Assembly (NCBI GenBank): GCA_947495295.1
Contig: CANLYJ010000001.1
Span: forward strand, 1,054,001-1,118,000
Length of the DNA: 64,000 nucleotides
Reading direction: 5' to 3'
From: an uncultured Paracoccaceae bacterium
Lineage (GTDB): Bacteria; Pseudomonadota; Alphaproteobacteria; Rhodobacterales; Rhodobacteraceae
A program made the translations under genes and the position numbers. Shown here in pieces: positions 25,883 to 35,045 of this stretch. Within the stretch, counting starts at the first letter, position 1. Each line of letters begins with the position of its first letter. Under the pieces are notes generated by a model that saw only the letters and a program-made list of their open reading frames with translations, searched no databases and had not been told where the DNA came from.

Positions 25883-26791
25883 ATGCCGATGAAAGACCGC
25901 GACGTCGCCCGCGATATTACCTATGCCAGTGCCGCGAAAGGTCGCGGCGGGCGTGCCATGATCCGTGTTTTGGAGAATGCCACGGGCCGGTTGCGCCTGA
26001 TCCGCAAGGCGCGCGGCTACGATCTGGCGGTCGCGGCGGGGCAGGATTTTTGGGAAGTGATTGCAGACCGTTATGGTTTGAGGCTGGATGTGGTTGGCGG
26101 ATCGCTGGAGAACATTCCGCGCGATGGCCCGCTGATAGTTGTGTCGAACCATCCTTATGGCATTTTGGATGGGCTGATGATGGGGCGGATATTGTCCGCA
26201 CGGCGCGATGGCGAATTTCGCGTGCTGGCGCATCGGATTTTTCAACGCGCGCCTGATCTGGAACGGGTCATCCTGCCGATATCCTTTGACGAAACCAAGG
26301 CGGCGGCGAAGCTGAACCTTGAAACCCGGGCAGAGGCGGTCCGCTATCTGAAAGATGGTGGCGCGATTGGTATTTTTCCGGGCGGCACGGTTTCAACATC
26401 CGCCAGGCCGTTTTCGCAACCGATGGACCCGGGTTGGCGTACCTTTACCGCCAAGATGATCGCCAAATCCGGGGCGACCGTGGTGCCGGTGTTTTTTGAT
26501 GGCCGCAACAGCCGCCTGTTCCAACTGGCCAGCCATATTCACAGCACCTTGCGCACGGGCATGTTCATTCGTGAGTTCAAGACACGGATCAACAAACCCG
26601 TGCGGATTGTGGTCGGCGCGCCGATCCCTGCGGCGCAATTGGTCGCGTTCAAAAAAGACCCCAAAGGGTGCATGGATTTCCTGCGCAAAGCCACGTATGA
26701 GTTGAGCCCGAGCCCGATCGATACAAACCGGTTGGGCCACGAGTTTGAAGCGAAATACAAGGTGCGAGATGGCGGTCGGCATATTCGATAG
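25883..26791 (+). CDS. lysophospholipid acyltransferase family protein
   Basis: About 302 residues. The PlsC-like motif I appears as [10 protein letters not shown] and the second acyl-acceptor motif as IFPGGTVS, the variant seen in hemolysin/ornithine-lipid-type acyltransferases rather than in classical PlsC (NHxxxxD, FPEGTR). It should transfer an acyl chain to a lysolipid at the inner membrane, though no strong transmembrane helix is evident. A second ATG two codons inside (25889) is equally possible. Its end overlaps murI by 23 bases. Confidence 0.8.
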   Translation: MPMKDRDVARDITYASAAKGRGGRAMIRVLENATGRLRLIRKARGYDLAVAAGQDFWEVIADRYGLRLDVVGGSLENIPRDGPLIVVSNHPYGILDGLMMGRILSARRDGEFRVLAHRIFQRAPDLERVILPISFDETKAAAKLNLETRAEAVRYLKDGGAIGIFPGGTVSTSARPFSQPMDPGWRTFTAKMIAKSGATVVPVFFDGRNSRLFQLASHIHSTLRTGMFIREFKTRINKPVRIVVGAPIPAAQLVAFKKDPKGCMDFLRKATYELSPSPIDTNRLGHEFEAKYKVRDGGRHIR

Positions 26792-27581
26792 CGGGTTGGG
26801 TGGATTGACGGTGCTGGACGCCGTTGCCAAGCGCCTGCCTGATGTGCCGCTGGTCTATTACGGTGACAGCGCCCATGCCCCTTATGGCGTGCGTACCCCT
26901 GATGATATTTACGACCTGACCACCAAAGCCACGCAGCGCCTGTTTGATGCAGGCTGTGATCTGGTGATCTTGGCTTGCAATACGGCCAGTGCCGCGGCGC
27001 TCCGCCGTATGCAGGAGGGCTGGGTGCCCGAAGGCAAGCGTGTGCTGGGTGTGTTTGTGCCGTTGATTGAGGCGCTGACCGAACGGCAATGGGGTGACAA
27101 TTCACCCCCGCGCGAGGTGAATGCCAAACATGTGGCCCTGTTTGCAACGCCCGCAACCGTATCAAGCCGTGCGTTTCAACGCGAATTGGCGTTCCGCGCC
27201 ATCGGTGTCGACGTGGAGGCGCAGGCCTGTGGCGGCGTTGTGGATGCCATTGAGGATGGCGACATGATTCTGGCAGAGGCGCTGGTGCGGTCCCATGTTG
27301 ATGCGCTCAGGCGCAAGATGCCGGATCCTGATGCCGCCGTGCTGGGCTGTACCCACTACCCGTTGATGGAAAAGGAATTTCAGGCCGCTTTGGGCCCGGA
27401 TGTGAAAGTGTTTAGCCAGGCCAATCTGGTCGCTGAAAGCCTTGCCGATTATCTGGACAGACGCCCAGAGATGATTGGGCCGGGCACGCAAAGTGTCTTT
27501 CTGACCTCGGGCGATCCGGGGCAGGTATCGTCCCGTGCGACCCAGTTTTTGCGACGACAAATCACGTTTGACGCTGCATAA
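26769..27581 (+). CDS. murI: glutamate racemase
   Basis: About 270 residues. It makes D-glutamate for peptidoglycan. Both catalytic cysteine motifs are present: [11 protein letters not shown] near residue 70 and [12 protein letters not shown] near residue 193. The N-terminal [16 protein letters not shown] is typical. I start at MAVGIFDSG (26769) with GGTGCGAG before it; the longer frame gives eight unlikely residues. It overlaps the acyltransferase gene by 23 bases, so the two are probably cotranscribed. Confidence 0.94.
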   Translation: MAVGIFDSGLGGLTVLDAVAKRLPDVPLVYYGDSAHAPYGVRTPDDIYDLTTKATQRLFDAGCDLVILACNTASAAALRRMQEGWVPEGKRVLGVFVPLIEALTERQWGDNSPPREVNAKHVALFATPATVSSRAFQRELAFRAIGVDVEAQACGGVVDAIEDGDMILAEALVRSHVDALRRKMPDPDAAVLGCTHYPLMEKEFQAALGPDVKVFSQANLVAESLADYLDRRPEMIGPGTQSVFLTSGDPGQVSSRATQFLRRQITFDAA

Positions 27582-27620
27582 CCCATTTTTCAAAGACTTC
27601 ATCCCAAAGGGATATCGATC

Positions 27621-28649
27621 ATGACCCATAATGTCGCCATTCTTGGCGCTTCTGGCTATACCGGGGCAGAGCTTGTCCGGTTGATTGCCACACACCCCAG
27701 CCTGAACATCGTCGGGCTTTCTGGAAATTCAAAGGCCGGGATGGCTATGGCGGACGTATTTCCGCATCTGCGTCATCTGGATCTGCCACGCCTGACCACG
27801 ATTGAAGAGATGTCGTTTGACGATGTGGAGATCGTGTTTTGCGGCTTACCGCATGCGACATCGCAAAAGGTGATTGCGGGACTGCCCGATCATGTGCGGA
27901 TCATTGATATGTCCGCTGATTTCCGGCTGCGTGATCCGGCGGATTACGAAAAATGGTATGGCAAGCCGCATTCCGCGCCAGAGCTGCAAAAGACGGCTGT
28001 TTACGGGTTGACCGAGTTCTATCGTGATCAGATTAGGGACGCCCGGCTGGTGGCGGGCACCGGCTGCAATGCCGCCACGGGCCAATATGCGCTGCGTCCG
28101 TTGATTGCGGCCGGTGTGATTGATCTTGATCATATCATCATGGACCTGAAAGCGGCAGTATCTGGGGCAGGGCGCGCCTTGAAGGAGAACCTGTTGCACG
28201 CGGAATTGTCAGAAGGCGCACATGCCTATGCCGCCGGTGGTACCCATAGGCATCTGGGCGAGTTTGATCAGGAGTTTTCGCTGATTGCTGGCCGCCCGGT
28301 GCATGTGCAGCTGACCCCACATCTGATCCCCGCCAATCGCGGGATTTTGATGACAAATTATGTGCATGGTGACCCGGCGGCCATATATGACACTTTGGTC
28401 GCGGCTTACGCGACCGAGCCGTTTGTAGAGGTTTTGCCCATGGGACAGCACCCGTCGATCAAACATATTCGCGCCAGCAATTTCTGCCATGTTGGCGTTG
28501 TTGCTGACCGCGTGCCGGGTCGGGCCATTGTCATCGCCGCTTTGGATAACCTGACCAAAGGGTCAAGCGGGCAGGCGTTGCAGAATGCCAACCTGATGCT
28601 GGGCCTGCCGGAAACCGACGGTCTGATGCTGGCCCCGGTGTTCCCATGA
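27621..28649 (+). CDS. argC: N-acetyl-gamma-glutamyl-phosphate reductase
   Basis: 342 residues, the long bacterial ArgC type. It reduces N-acetylglutamyl phosphate with NADPH in arginine synthesis. Motifs are [15 protein letters not shown] at the N-terminus, the catalytic cysteine in [14 protein letters not shown], and [10 protein letters not shown] near the end. It overlaps ccmE by four bases (ATGA), although the two act in different pathways. Confidence 0.95.
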   Translation: MTHNVAILGASGYTGAELVRLIATHPSLNIVGLSGNSKAGMAMADVFPHLRHLDLPRLTTIEEMSFDDVEIVFCGLPHATSQKVIAGLPDHVRIIDMSADFRLRDPADYEKWYGKPHSAPELQKTAVYGLTEFYRDQIRDARLVAGTGCNAATGQYALRPLIAAGVIDLDHIIMDLKAAVSGAGRALKENLLHAELSEGAHAYAAGGTHRHLGEFDQEFSLIAGRPVHVQLTPHLIPANRGILMTNYVHGDPAAIYDTLVAAYATEPFVEVLPMGQHPSIKHIRASNFCHVGVVADRVPGRAIVIAALDNLTKGSSGQALQNANLMLGLPETDGLMLAPVFP

Positions 28650-29113
28650 GCGGTTTGAAATCCCTTAAGAAACGCCGTCGCATTCAGGTGATTTCCATTG
28701 CGGGTGTCTGTATTGCGTTGGTGTTGGTCATTCTGGCGTTTCTGCCCGATGACAGTTTCCAGTTCTTCCGATCCCCGTCCGAAGTGGCCGAAGCGCCGCC
28801 CGCACCAAATGAACGGTTCCGCATTGGCGGGCTGGTTGAGGATGGCACATTGGTGCGTGGTCAGGGCGAGCAAGTGAGCTTTGCCGTGACAGATGGCGGC
28901 GCATCAGTCACCGTCGTTTACACTGGCATTCTGCCTGATCTTTTTGAAGAAGGTCAGGGCATGGTGGCGCAGGGGAATTACATCAATGGCCGCTTTGAAG
29001 CTGTTGAAATACTTGCCAAACATGACGAAACATATATGCCTGCCGAGGTTGTGGACGCCCTGAAGGAGCAGGGCGTTTACCAAGCACCGGACGGTGCCAC
29101 CGTCACCAATTAA
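28646..29113 (+). CDS. ccmE: cytochrome c-type biogenesis protein CcmE
   Basis: 155 residues. This haem chaperone holds haem covalently before delivery to apocytochrome c. An N-terminal basic stretch and one transmembrane helix ([19 protein letters not shown]) anchor it, with the beta-barrel domain in the periplasm. The haem-binding histidine is in [11 protein letters not shown], and this motif is intact. It starts inside the argC stop and precedes the GTA lysis genes; ccmF and ccmH follow them. Confidence 0.93.
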   Translation: MSGLKSLKKRRRIQVISIAGVCIALVLVILAFLPDDSFQFFRSPSEVAEAPPAPNERFRIGGLVEDGTLVRGQGEQVSFAVTDGGASVTVVYTGILPDLFEEGQGMVAQGNYINGRFEAVEILAKHDETYMPAEVVDALKEQGVYQAPDGATVTN

Positions 29114-29157
29114 CCTTTTGCCTGCAGTCTTTGTGTCGTTGGACATGAGGGCTGCAA

Positions 29158-29769
29158 ATGCAAACCGTTACCGAAATAGCATCAGAAATCGTTGCCCGTG
29201 AGGGCGGCTATGTGAATGATCCCGATGATCCTGGTGGGGTCACCAAATATGGTGTCACGATTCACACCATGCGTCGTCTGGGCCTTGATCTGGATGGTGA
29301 TGGCGATGTTGATGCGGCAGACGTTAAGACGCTGAGCAAGGTCAAAGCGGTTTCCATTTTCGTGGAACATTATTTCCGGCGTCCCCGCATCAATCAACTG
29401 CCCGAGGTGCTGCACCCGACCGTGTTTGATATGTATGTCAATGCCGGTGCCAATGCGGTGAAGATCCTGCAACGCCTATTAGGCGATATGCGCATTCAGG
29501 TGAAAGTCGATGGTCTGATCGGCCCGAGAACGATTGCCGCCACCAAGAAGGCCCTGGAGGCCGCCCCGAAGCATTTTGTCGATGCTTACGGGATCGCCCG
29601 CCGCAACTATTACTATGATCTGGCTGACCGTCGGGTGAATAGCCGCAAATATGCCCGCCGCCGCGATGGCGGCAAGGGCGGGTGGATCTTGCGCGCTGAG
29701 GAATTCATTGACCCGCGTTACCACCTGACGGACACGCAGCATCGCGAAAGGACCGCAAGATGGGACTGA
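29158..29769 (+). CDS. GH108-type N-acetylmuramidase, probable gene-transfer-agent endolysin
   Basis: 203 residues. The N-terminal motif REGGYVNDPDDPGGVTKYG is the glycoside hydrolase 108 signature with the catalytic glutamate, and a peptidoglycan-binding-like C-terminal part follows (VDGLIGPRTIAATKKAL). No signal peptide is present, so it needs a holin to reach the wall. In Rhodobacter capsulatus a related endolysin-holin pair releases gene transfer agent particles. Its last ten bases overlap the holin gene. It is embedded in a ccm cluster, an arrangement I recall for other roseobacters. Confidence 0.88.
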   Translation: MQTVTEIASEIVAREGGYVNDPDDPGGVTKYGVTIHTMRRLGLDLDGDGDVDAADVKTLSKVKAVSIFVEHYFRRPRINQLPEVLHPTVFDMYVNAGANAVKILQRLLGDMRIQVKVDGLIGPRTIAATKKALEAAPKHFVDAYGIARRNYYYDLADRRVNSRKYARRRDGGKGGWILRAEEFIDPRYHLTDTQHRERTARWD

Positions 29770-30278
29770 TTGGTGGTTTGATGACGTTTCTGTTTGGGGA
29801 TGGCCGCAATGTCGTTGCCCAGACAGCCGAAGTGTTTCGCGAAAACGCCGAAAAAGGTGCCGTCCGCGATGCAGATGCCAAGAGCGAAAGCCTGCAACAG
29901 TTTGCCGCAGAGTTCATGCATCCGCGCCGTGGTGTCTTTGACCGGTTGGTTGACGCGATGAACCGCCTGCCGCGCCCGTTTCTGGCGCTTGGCACGATCT
30001 GGTTATTCGTGACGGCAATGCAGAACCCCGAAACATTCATGCAAGGTATGGAAGGCATCGCGCTGGTGCCTGAGCCGCTATGGTGGCTGATGGGCGCGAT
30101 TGTCAGTTTCTATTTTGGTGCGCGTCATCAGGCAAAAGGCCAGGATTTTCAACGCTCTGTCGCGCGTAGCTTGATCATGGCGCAGGCCATGAGGCCCCCC
30201 AAAGCGCCTGAGTATCGCCCCGATGCGCCATCGGCCCCGAATGCGGCCCTTATGGATTGGCAGGGCAAGGATGAATAA
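29760..30278 (+). CDS. GTA-type 3TM holin
   Basis: 172 residues. The middle has two clear hydrophobic segments (FLALGTIWLFVTAMQ and LWWLMGAIVSFYFGA) and the N-terminus a third weaker one, matching the three-helix holin family linked to gene transfer agent release (GTA_holin_3TM). The C-terminal tail is charged. It overlaps both neighbours by 8-10 bases, so the three lysis genes are translationally linked. Confidence 0.85.
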   Translation: MGLIGGLMTFLFGDGRNVVAQTAEVFRENAEKGAVRDADAKSESLQQFAAEFMHPRRGVFDRLVDAMNRLPRPFLALGTIWLFVTAMQNPETFMQGMEGIALVPEPLWWLMGAIVSFYFGARHQAKGQDFQRSVARSLIMAQAMRPPKAPEYRPDAPSAPNAALMDWQGKDE

Positions 30279-30474
30279 TGACTGGATCAACGATGTCGAG
30301 CGACGACTGGGCGCGATCGAGACCCGCAATGCGGTAGATGAGGTGCACCGGGTCAATGTCTCGGGTCGGTTGGCCGCCATTGAAGATATATTGAAGTGGC
30401 TGGTCCGTCTGATCATTGGCGGGTTGCTCATGGCCGCCCTGACCTATGCGATGCAAGGGGGCCTTGTGAAGTAA
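30271..30474 (+). CDS. small XhlA-like coiled-coil/TM protein
   Basis: 67 residues. An N-terminal helix with heptad spacing (INDVERRLGAIETRNAV) is followed by one transmembrane helix (LVRLIIGGLLMAALTYAM). This is the layout of XhlA-type hemolysin or holin accessory proteins of phages. The start at 30271 overlaps the holin end by eight bases. The name is by architecture and context; no residue motif is decisive. Confidence 0.7.
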   Translation: MNNDWINDVERRLGAIETRNAVDEVHRVNVSGRLAAIEDILKWLVRLIIGGLLMAALTYAMQGGLVK

Positions 30475-30592
30475 CCCGGGTTCTGGCCACTCAGGCGGCG
30501 ATGGTAAGGTATTTCCCAGAAGCGGCAATTTGTATCAATGATGTGACCGGGTATCTATGTTGCCCGGTTTTGAATTGCGCTATGTCTGGCGC

Positions 30593-32563
30593 ATGTTGAT
30601 CGAACTTGGACATTTCGCCCTGATTCTGGCCTTTGGAGTGGCCATTGTGCAAATGATTGTGCCGATGATTGGTGCCCATCGCGGCAATGCCGGATGGATG
30701 GCGGTGGCAGAACCTGCCGCCACCACACAGTTTCTGCTGGTGGCGTTTTCATTTGCAGTGCTGACCTGGGCATTCGTCACGTCGGATTTCTCGCTCCAGC
30801 TTGTTTATGCCAATTCCCATACGGCCAAACCGATGATCTACAAGATCAGCGGTGTCTGGGGGAACCATGAAGGGTCGATGCTGCTTTGGCTGCTGATCCT
30901 GACATTGTTTGGCGCCTCTGCTGCGTGGTTTGGTGGCGGTTTGCCCGCCCGGTTGCGCGCCCGTGTTCTGGCGGTGCAGGCATCCATCGGGGTCGCGTTT
31001 TTCGCCTTTATCCTGTTTACATCCAACCCGTTTTTACGTCTTGCCGTGCCGCCGTTGAATGGCCGCGACCTGAACCCCCTTTTGCAAGACCCGGGTTTGG
31101 CGTTCCATCCGCCGTTTTTATATCTGGGCTATGTGGGCCTGAGCATGTCGTTTTCCTTTGCCGTGGCCGCCCTGATCGAAGGTCGGGTGGATGCCGCATG
31201 GGGCCGCTGGGTCCGGCCATGGACGCTGGCGGCGTGGATGTTTCTGACGGTTGGTATCGCGCTGGGGTCCTGGTGGGCCTATTATGAATTGGGCTGGGGT
31301 GGTTTCTGGTTCTGGGATCCGGTTGAAAACGCATCATTCATGCCGTGGTTGATCGCCGCCGCTTTGCTGCATTCCGCCATCGTCGTGGAAAAGCGCGAAG
31401 CGTTAAAAAGCTGGACGATTCTGTTGGCCATCCTTGCCTTTGGCTTTTCGCTGCTGGGGGCGTTTATTGTCCGGTCCGGCGTGCTGACATCGGTACATGC
31501 CTTTGCCAATGATCCTGAGCGTGGGATGTTGATCCTGATTATCCTTGCCATTTTCCTTGGCGGCGCGCTGACCCTTTTTGCTGCCCGTGCGGGTGCGATG
31601 GAGGCCAAGGGCGTATTTTCGGTGGTCAGCCGGGAGAGCGCGTTGATCCTGAACAATATCCTGCTTGCCGTGAGCTGTTTCGTGGTGTTCATCGGGACGA
31701 TCTGGCCGCTGGTCGCCGAGATGTTGTTTGACCGCACTTTGTCTGTCGGCCCGCCGTTTTTCGATGCGGCCTTCACCCCGTTCATGGTGGCGTTGGCGGT
31801 GGCCTTGCCGCTGGGATCTGTCATCGCCTGGAAGCGCGGATCATTGGCCCGGGTCAAATCCTCGCTCGTGGCCTTGCTGGGGGTTTCGCTGGCCTTTGGC
31901 GCGCTTGCCTTTGCTATTCAGACTGGTCGGTCGGCGCTTGGCCCTGTTGGTGTGATGCTGGGCGTCTGGGTTGTCGGTGGTTCGCTGTTGGATCTTTGGT
32001 TGCGGTCAGGGCGTGATAGTCTGGCTGTGCGATTTGGCCGTTTGCGCCGTTTGCCCCGTGCTGATTGGGGTAAGGCGGTTGCCCATATTGGCATGGGTGC
32101 CACGATTTTTGGCATTGCCGCGATGCTGGCCTGGGAAAAAGAGGACATCCGCGTAGCACAGATCGGTGATCGTTGGGACGTGGGGCAGTTCGCCTTTACC
32201 CTGGATGATGTGCGCGAGTTTGAGGGGCCTAACTATCTGACCACAATGGCGGATATGGGTGTTTGGCGGGGCGAAAAACAGCTGGGGTTATTGCAGCCTG
32301 AAAAACGGTTCTATCCGGTGGCCAACATGCCCACGACTGAAGCCGCCATTCGCAACGGTGTGCTGCGCGATATTTATGTGGTCGTCGGTGATGCGCAGGA
32401 TAGCGGCGGTTACGCCGTGCGCGTCTATATCAAGCCGTTTGCCAACTGGATTTGGGGCGGCGCCATCCTGATGGCGTTGGGTGGTGTTCTGTCCTTGTCA
32501 GATCGTCGCTTGCGCGTCGGTGCGGCCGCGGCGAAGATGCCCAAACCGGTGCCCGCGGAATGA
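30593..32563 (+). CDS. ccmF: haem lyase CcmF
   Basis: 656 residues with about 14 transmembrane segments. It attaches haem to apocytochrome c together with CcmH. The WWD-like haem-handling segment appears as GGFWFWDPVENASFMPW, preceded by GSWWAYYELGW. I start at MLIELGHFALILAF (30593), which opens the first membrane helix; twelve upstream codons in frame are unlikely. It overlaps ccmH by four bases. Confidence 0.93.
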   Translation: MLIELGHFALILAFGVAIVQMIVPMIGAHRGNAGWMAVAEPAATTQFLLVAFSFAVLTWAFVTSDFSLQLVYANSHTAKPMIYKISGVWGNHEGSMLLWLLILTLFGASAAWFGGGLPARLRARVLAVQASIGVAFFAFILFTSNPFLRLAVPPLNGRDLNPLLQDPGLAFHPPFLYLGYVGLSMSFSFAVAALIEGRVDAAWGRWVRPWTLAAWMFLTVGIALGSWWAYYELGWGGFWFWDPVENASFMPWLIAAALLHSAIVVEKREALKSWTILLAILAFGFSLLGAFIVRSGVLTSVHAFANDPERGMLILIILAIFLGGALTLFAARAGAMEAKGVFSVVSRESALILNNILLAVSCFVVFIGTIWPLVAEMLFDRTLSVGPPFFDAAFTPFMVALAVALPLGSVIAWKRGSLARVKSSLVALLGVSLAFGALAFAIQTGRSALGPVGVMLGVWVVGGSLLDLWLRSGRDSLAVRFGRLRRLPRADWGKAVAHIGMGATIFGIAAMLAWEKEDIRVAQIGDRWDVGQFAFTLDDVREFEGPNYLTTMADMGVWRGEKQLGLLQPEKRFYPVANMPTTEAAIRNGVLRDIYVVVGDAQDSGGYAVRVYIKPFANWIWGGAILMALGGVLSLSDRRLRVGAAAAKMPKPVPAE

Positions 32564-33000
32564 AGCGCCTCGTCCTTGCCCTGCTGCTATGCGCCGCCCC
32601 TTTATGGGCGGTGGAGCCTGGCGAGATGCTGGACGATCCGGTGTTGGAAGACCGCGCGCGCGCGCTGTCACAAGGGCTGCGCTGCCCGGTTTGCCGCAAT
32701 GAAAGCATTGATGAAAGCAACGCCAACTTGGCCAAGGAGTTGCGGTTGGTGCTGCGGGAACGGCTGGTGGCGGGTGATACTGATCAGCAGGCCGTGGATT
32801 ATATGGTCGCCCGATATGGCGAATTTGTCCTGCTGCGCCCTGATGCCAGCGGCGCAAACCTGATCCTGTGGCTGGCAGCCCCCGGACTGCTGCTGGTCGC
32901 GCTTGGTATTGGTTGGGTCACCATTCGGCGTCGTGGGCCTGTCGATGACAAGCTGAGCGCCGATGAAAAGGCGGAATTGGATAAAATATTACGGTCGTGA
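32560..33000 (+). CDS. ccmH: cytochrome c maturation protein CcmH
   Basis: 146 residues. It has a signal peptide (MKRLVLALLLCAAPLWA), the redox motif LRCPVCRNESI (CxxC) that reduces the apocytochrome thiols, and a C-terminal transmembrane helix. The start at 32560 overlaps the ccmF stop (ATGA). ccmI, the usual third partner, is not adjacent. Confidence 0.93.
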   Translation: MKRLVLALLLCAAPLWAVEPGEMLDDPVLEDRARALSQGLRCPVCRNESIDESNANLAKELRLVLRERLVAGDTDQQAVDYMVARYGEFVLLRPDASGANLILWLAAPGLLLVALGIGWVTIRRRGPVDDKLSADEKAELDKILRS

Positions 33001-33018
33001 CGCCCCGTTGCCCTTTCC

Positions 33019-33034
33019 TGAACTGATGAGTTCA
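33019..33034. promoter_or_regulatory. inverted repeat before the enoyl-CoA hydratase gene
   Basis: TGAACT-GATG-AGTTCA is a perfect six-base inverted repeat with a TTGAAC half-copy at 33040. It lies 40 bp before the start of the hydratase gene. It could be a TetR-type operator or a weak hairpin after ccmH. Confidence 0.35.
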
Positions 33035-33073
33035 CTAAGTTGAACGTAACGCATCAATAGGGAAAGAACGCAT

Positions 33074-33850
33074 ATGGACTATCAGGCCATTACACTTGTC
33101 ATCCGCAATTCGGTGGGGGTGATCACGCTGAACCGCCCCGAACTGATGAATGCCCTTAACACGCAGATGCGCGCCGAGATTACGCATGCCGTCAAAGCAG
33201 CCGAAAAGGACGCACGTGTGTTGATCATCACCGGTGCGGGCAAGGCGTTTTGTTCCGGTCAGGACCTGGGCGATGCCGGGTCGGCAGCGACGCTGGATCT
33301 GGAGCGCACCTTGCGTGATGAATATGTGCCGATGCTGAAGGCGATATTTGACTGCCGCATCCCGACGATTTGCGCTGTGAATGGTCCTGCGGCCGGGGCA
33401 GGGGCCAATCTGGCGCTGGCCGCTGACGTGGTGATCGCGTCCGAAGACGCCTATTTCGTGCAGGCCTTTACCCGGATCGGCCTGATCCCTGATGCGGGCG
33501 GCACCTATTGGTTGCCGCGTCAGATGGGGGCCGCAAAGGCGATGGGGGCTGCCTTGTTTGGTGACAAGATTTCAGCGACGGATGCCGCCGCATGGGGGAT
33601 GATCTATGAAACCGCCCCTGCGCTGAGTTTTCTTGAGCATGTGCAGTCGCGTGCGGCGCATCTGGCGCAAGGCCCTACCGTCGCTTATCGGCAGTTGAAA
33701 AAGGCCATCCGCGGGTCATTTGAAAACACGCTGGATGGCCAATTGGCGCTGGAGGCGAAATTGCAGGGCCGTTGTGGCAAGACGCGCGATTTTCAGGAAG
33801 GTGTGATTGCCTTTCTTGAAAAACGCCCGGCCCATTACGAAGGGCGCTGA
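33074..33850 (+). CDS. enoyl-CoA hydratase/isomerase (PaaG-like)
   Basis: 258 residues of the crotonase superfamily: ITLNRPELMNALN, oxyanion hole GAGKAFCSGQDLGD and AGAGANLALAADVVIAS, and RIGLIPDAGGTYWLPRQ. The SGQDLGD variant and PDAGGTYWLPR are frequent in PaaG (1,2-epoxyphenylacetyl-CoA isomerase) sequences. No other paa genes are nearby, so the exact role is uncertain. AGGGAAAG precedes the ATG. Its end overlaps the DUF2087 gene convergently by 16 bases. Confidence 0.82.
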   Translation: MDYQAITLVIRNSVGVITLNRPELMNALNTQMRAEITHAVKAAEKDARVLIITGAGKAFCSGQDLGDAGSAATLDLERTLRDEYVPMLKAIFDCRIPTICAVNGPAAGAGANLALAADVVIASEDAYFVQAFTRIGLIPDAGGTYWLPRQMGAAKAMGAALFGDKISATDAAAWGMIYETAPALSFLEHVQSRAAHLAQGPTVAYRQLKKAIRGSFENTLDGQLALEAKLQGRCGKTRDFQEGVIAFLEKRPAHYEGR

Positions 33851-34344
33851 ACCGCCCCGATCAGTGCTATCGCATCAGGCGGTGGCGCTTGTTCGATCCG
33901 GCGGTAGGTTTTGCCATCCGTGGTTCGTTTGACCAGCCGGTGGTCGATCAGCGACCGCCGCAGCAGCGCGTGATCGCCAAAACTGTGCCCGGCCTTGAGG
34001 ATGGCGTTAACCTGCGCCTCTGACATGTCGCTGCGGGCGGGCAGGGCGGCCCAGAACGCCCAGAGGCACAGCCCCTGAATATTGGTCTGCTTTGGCCACC
34101 GGGTCATGATCCCGTCTCGAAACACCCGCAAGGCCCGGTCGCGTCTTTTGTTGGTTGCGGGTTTCGCGGTTGCCGGTCTGGCGGCCTTCAGGTGTTGGTA
34201 ATTGTCATATCCGGCGGCTTTGGCGACCATCGTCAGCATGGTCGCATGGCTGGGTGCTGTGTCGCGTTTTTCCAGCGCCTGGCGCAGTGATTTGGTGAAA
34301 CCGGACAGGTCGTTGATGGTGATCGAGATTGCCTCGCGTGGCAT
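33835..34344 (-). CDS. DUF2087-domain protein
   Basis: 169 residues. The first part (KRDTAPSHATMLTMVAKAAGY) resembles the helical glyoxalase-related domain, and the C-terminal half (MSEAQVNAILKAGHS ... LLRRSLIDHRLVKRTTDG) is a DUF2087 winged-helix-like module often linked to DNA-binding regulators. A regulatory role is possible. It is convergent with the hydratase gene. The 160-bp gap upstream of it shows nothing I can name. Confidence 0.7.
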   Translation of the reverse strand: MPREAISITINDLSGFTKSLRQALEKRDTAPSHATMLTMVAKAAGYDNYQHLKAARPATAKPATNKRRDRALRVFRDGIMTRWPKQTNIQGLCLWAFWAALPARSDMSEAQVNAILKAGHSFGDHALLRRSLIDHRLVKRTTDGKTYRRIEQAPPPDAIALIGAVQRPS

Positions 34345-34504
34345 GGTCTGGCCTTTCGTTAGGTGTGCCGGACCCGCTGATCGGGGTGATGGTCGCCCTT
34401 GTCGTCCGGCTGAAAAAGGTCAGCTTTCCGGATTTGCCAATGTCAGGTTTAGCGTGACCCATTGGGGCCGACGACGCCTTGGTGAACTGATGACCAGAGG
34501 CTGC

Positions 34505-35011
34505 TTAGCGCGAAGCAGCGGGCCGTGGCAAGGCAAAGTAGACGCTGTCGGACCAGACACCGTTGATGCAGAACGTGTTCTTGGCGCGGTGGGTTTCGTG
34601 AAAACCCAATTTACGGAGAAGTCCGCAGGAAGCGGCATTGTTCGGATCAGCATCGGCCATCAAGTGATCATGCCCCATTGCGCGCCAGAGATAGGGAATG
34701 ATCGCCGTCATCGCTTCGGTCAGAATACCTTGCCGCCAGTAGTCGGGATGCAGCATGAACCCGATTTCGTTATCCCGGAAATTGCCAGCATTGCCGATGT
34801 AGCGATCGTCAATCGTGATCTGGAAATTTATCGGGCTGGTCGTCCAATGCGCCATGCGGCGATCCAACAGATCCACGGCCTGTTGTCGGTCTTCATAAGG
34901 CGCACAGGACCAATAGCGCATCGCCAGTGGATCGCTGTAGACAGCGAACATCGCGTCCAGATCGTGCGGCTTCGGTCCGCGCAGGATTAACCGGTCTGTT
35001 TTCAGCATCAT
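34505..35011 (-). CDS. GNAT N-acetyltransferase
   Basis: About 168 residues of the RimJ/RimL-like acetyltransferase group: LKTDRLILRGP at the N-terminus and an acetyl-CoA-binding stretch LHPDYWRQGILTEAM, then ADPNNAASCGLLRKLGF. The start is at one of two adjacent ATGs (35011 or 35008). The gltA terminator stands only eight bases before this start, so the gene is expected to be expressed from readthrough or a promoter inside gltA. Substrate unknown. Confidence 0.8.
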   Translation of the reverse strand: MMLKTDRLILRGPKPHDLDAMFAVYSDPLAMRYWSCAPYEDRQQAVDLLDRRMAHWTTSPINFQITIDDRYIGNAGNFRDNEIGFMLHPDYWRQGILTEAMTAIIPYLWRAMGHDHLMADADPNNAASCGLLRKLGFHETHRAKNTFCINGVWSDSVYFALPRPAASR

Positions 35012-35018
35012 CGGATGA

Positions 35019-35040
35019 GAAAGGCCGCCCGAAGGCGGCC
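35019..35040 (-). terminator. rho-independent terminator of gltA
   Basis: On the minus strand GGCCGCC-TTCG-GGCGGCC forms a perfect seven-base stem with a UUCG loop, followed by TTTC. It begins six bases past the gltA stop. Confidence 0.85.
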
Positions 35041-35045
35041 AATTT

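Noticed and set aside
29158-30474. Prophage remnant in the ccm cluster
   Set aside because: Only lysis genes are present, without integrase, capsid or attachment repeats; the holin family points to a gene transfer agent.
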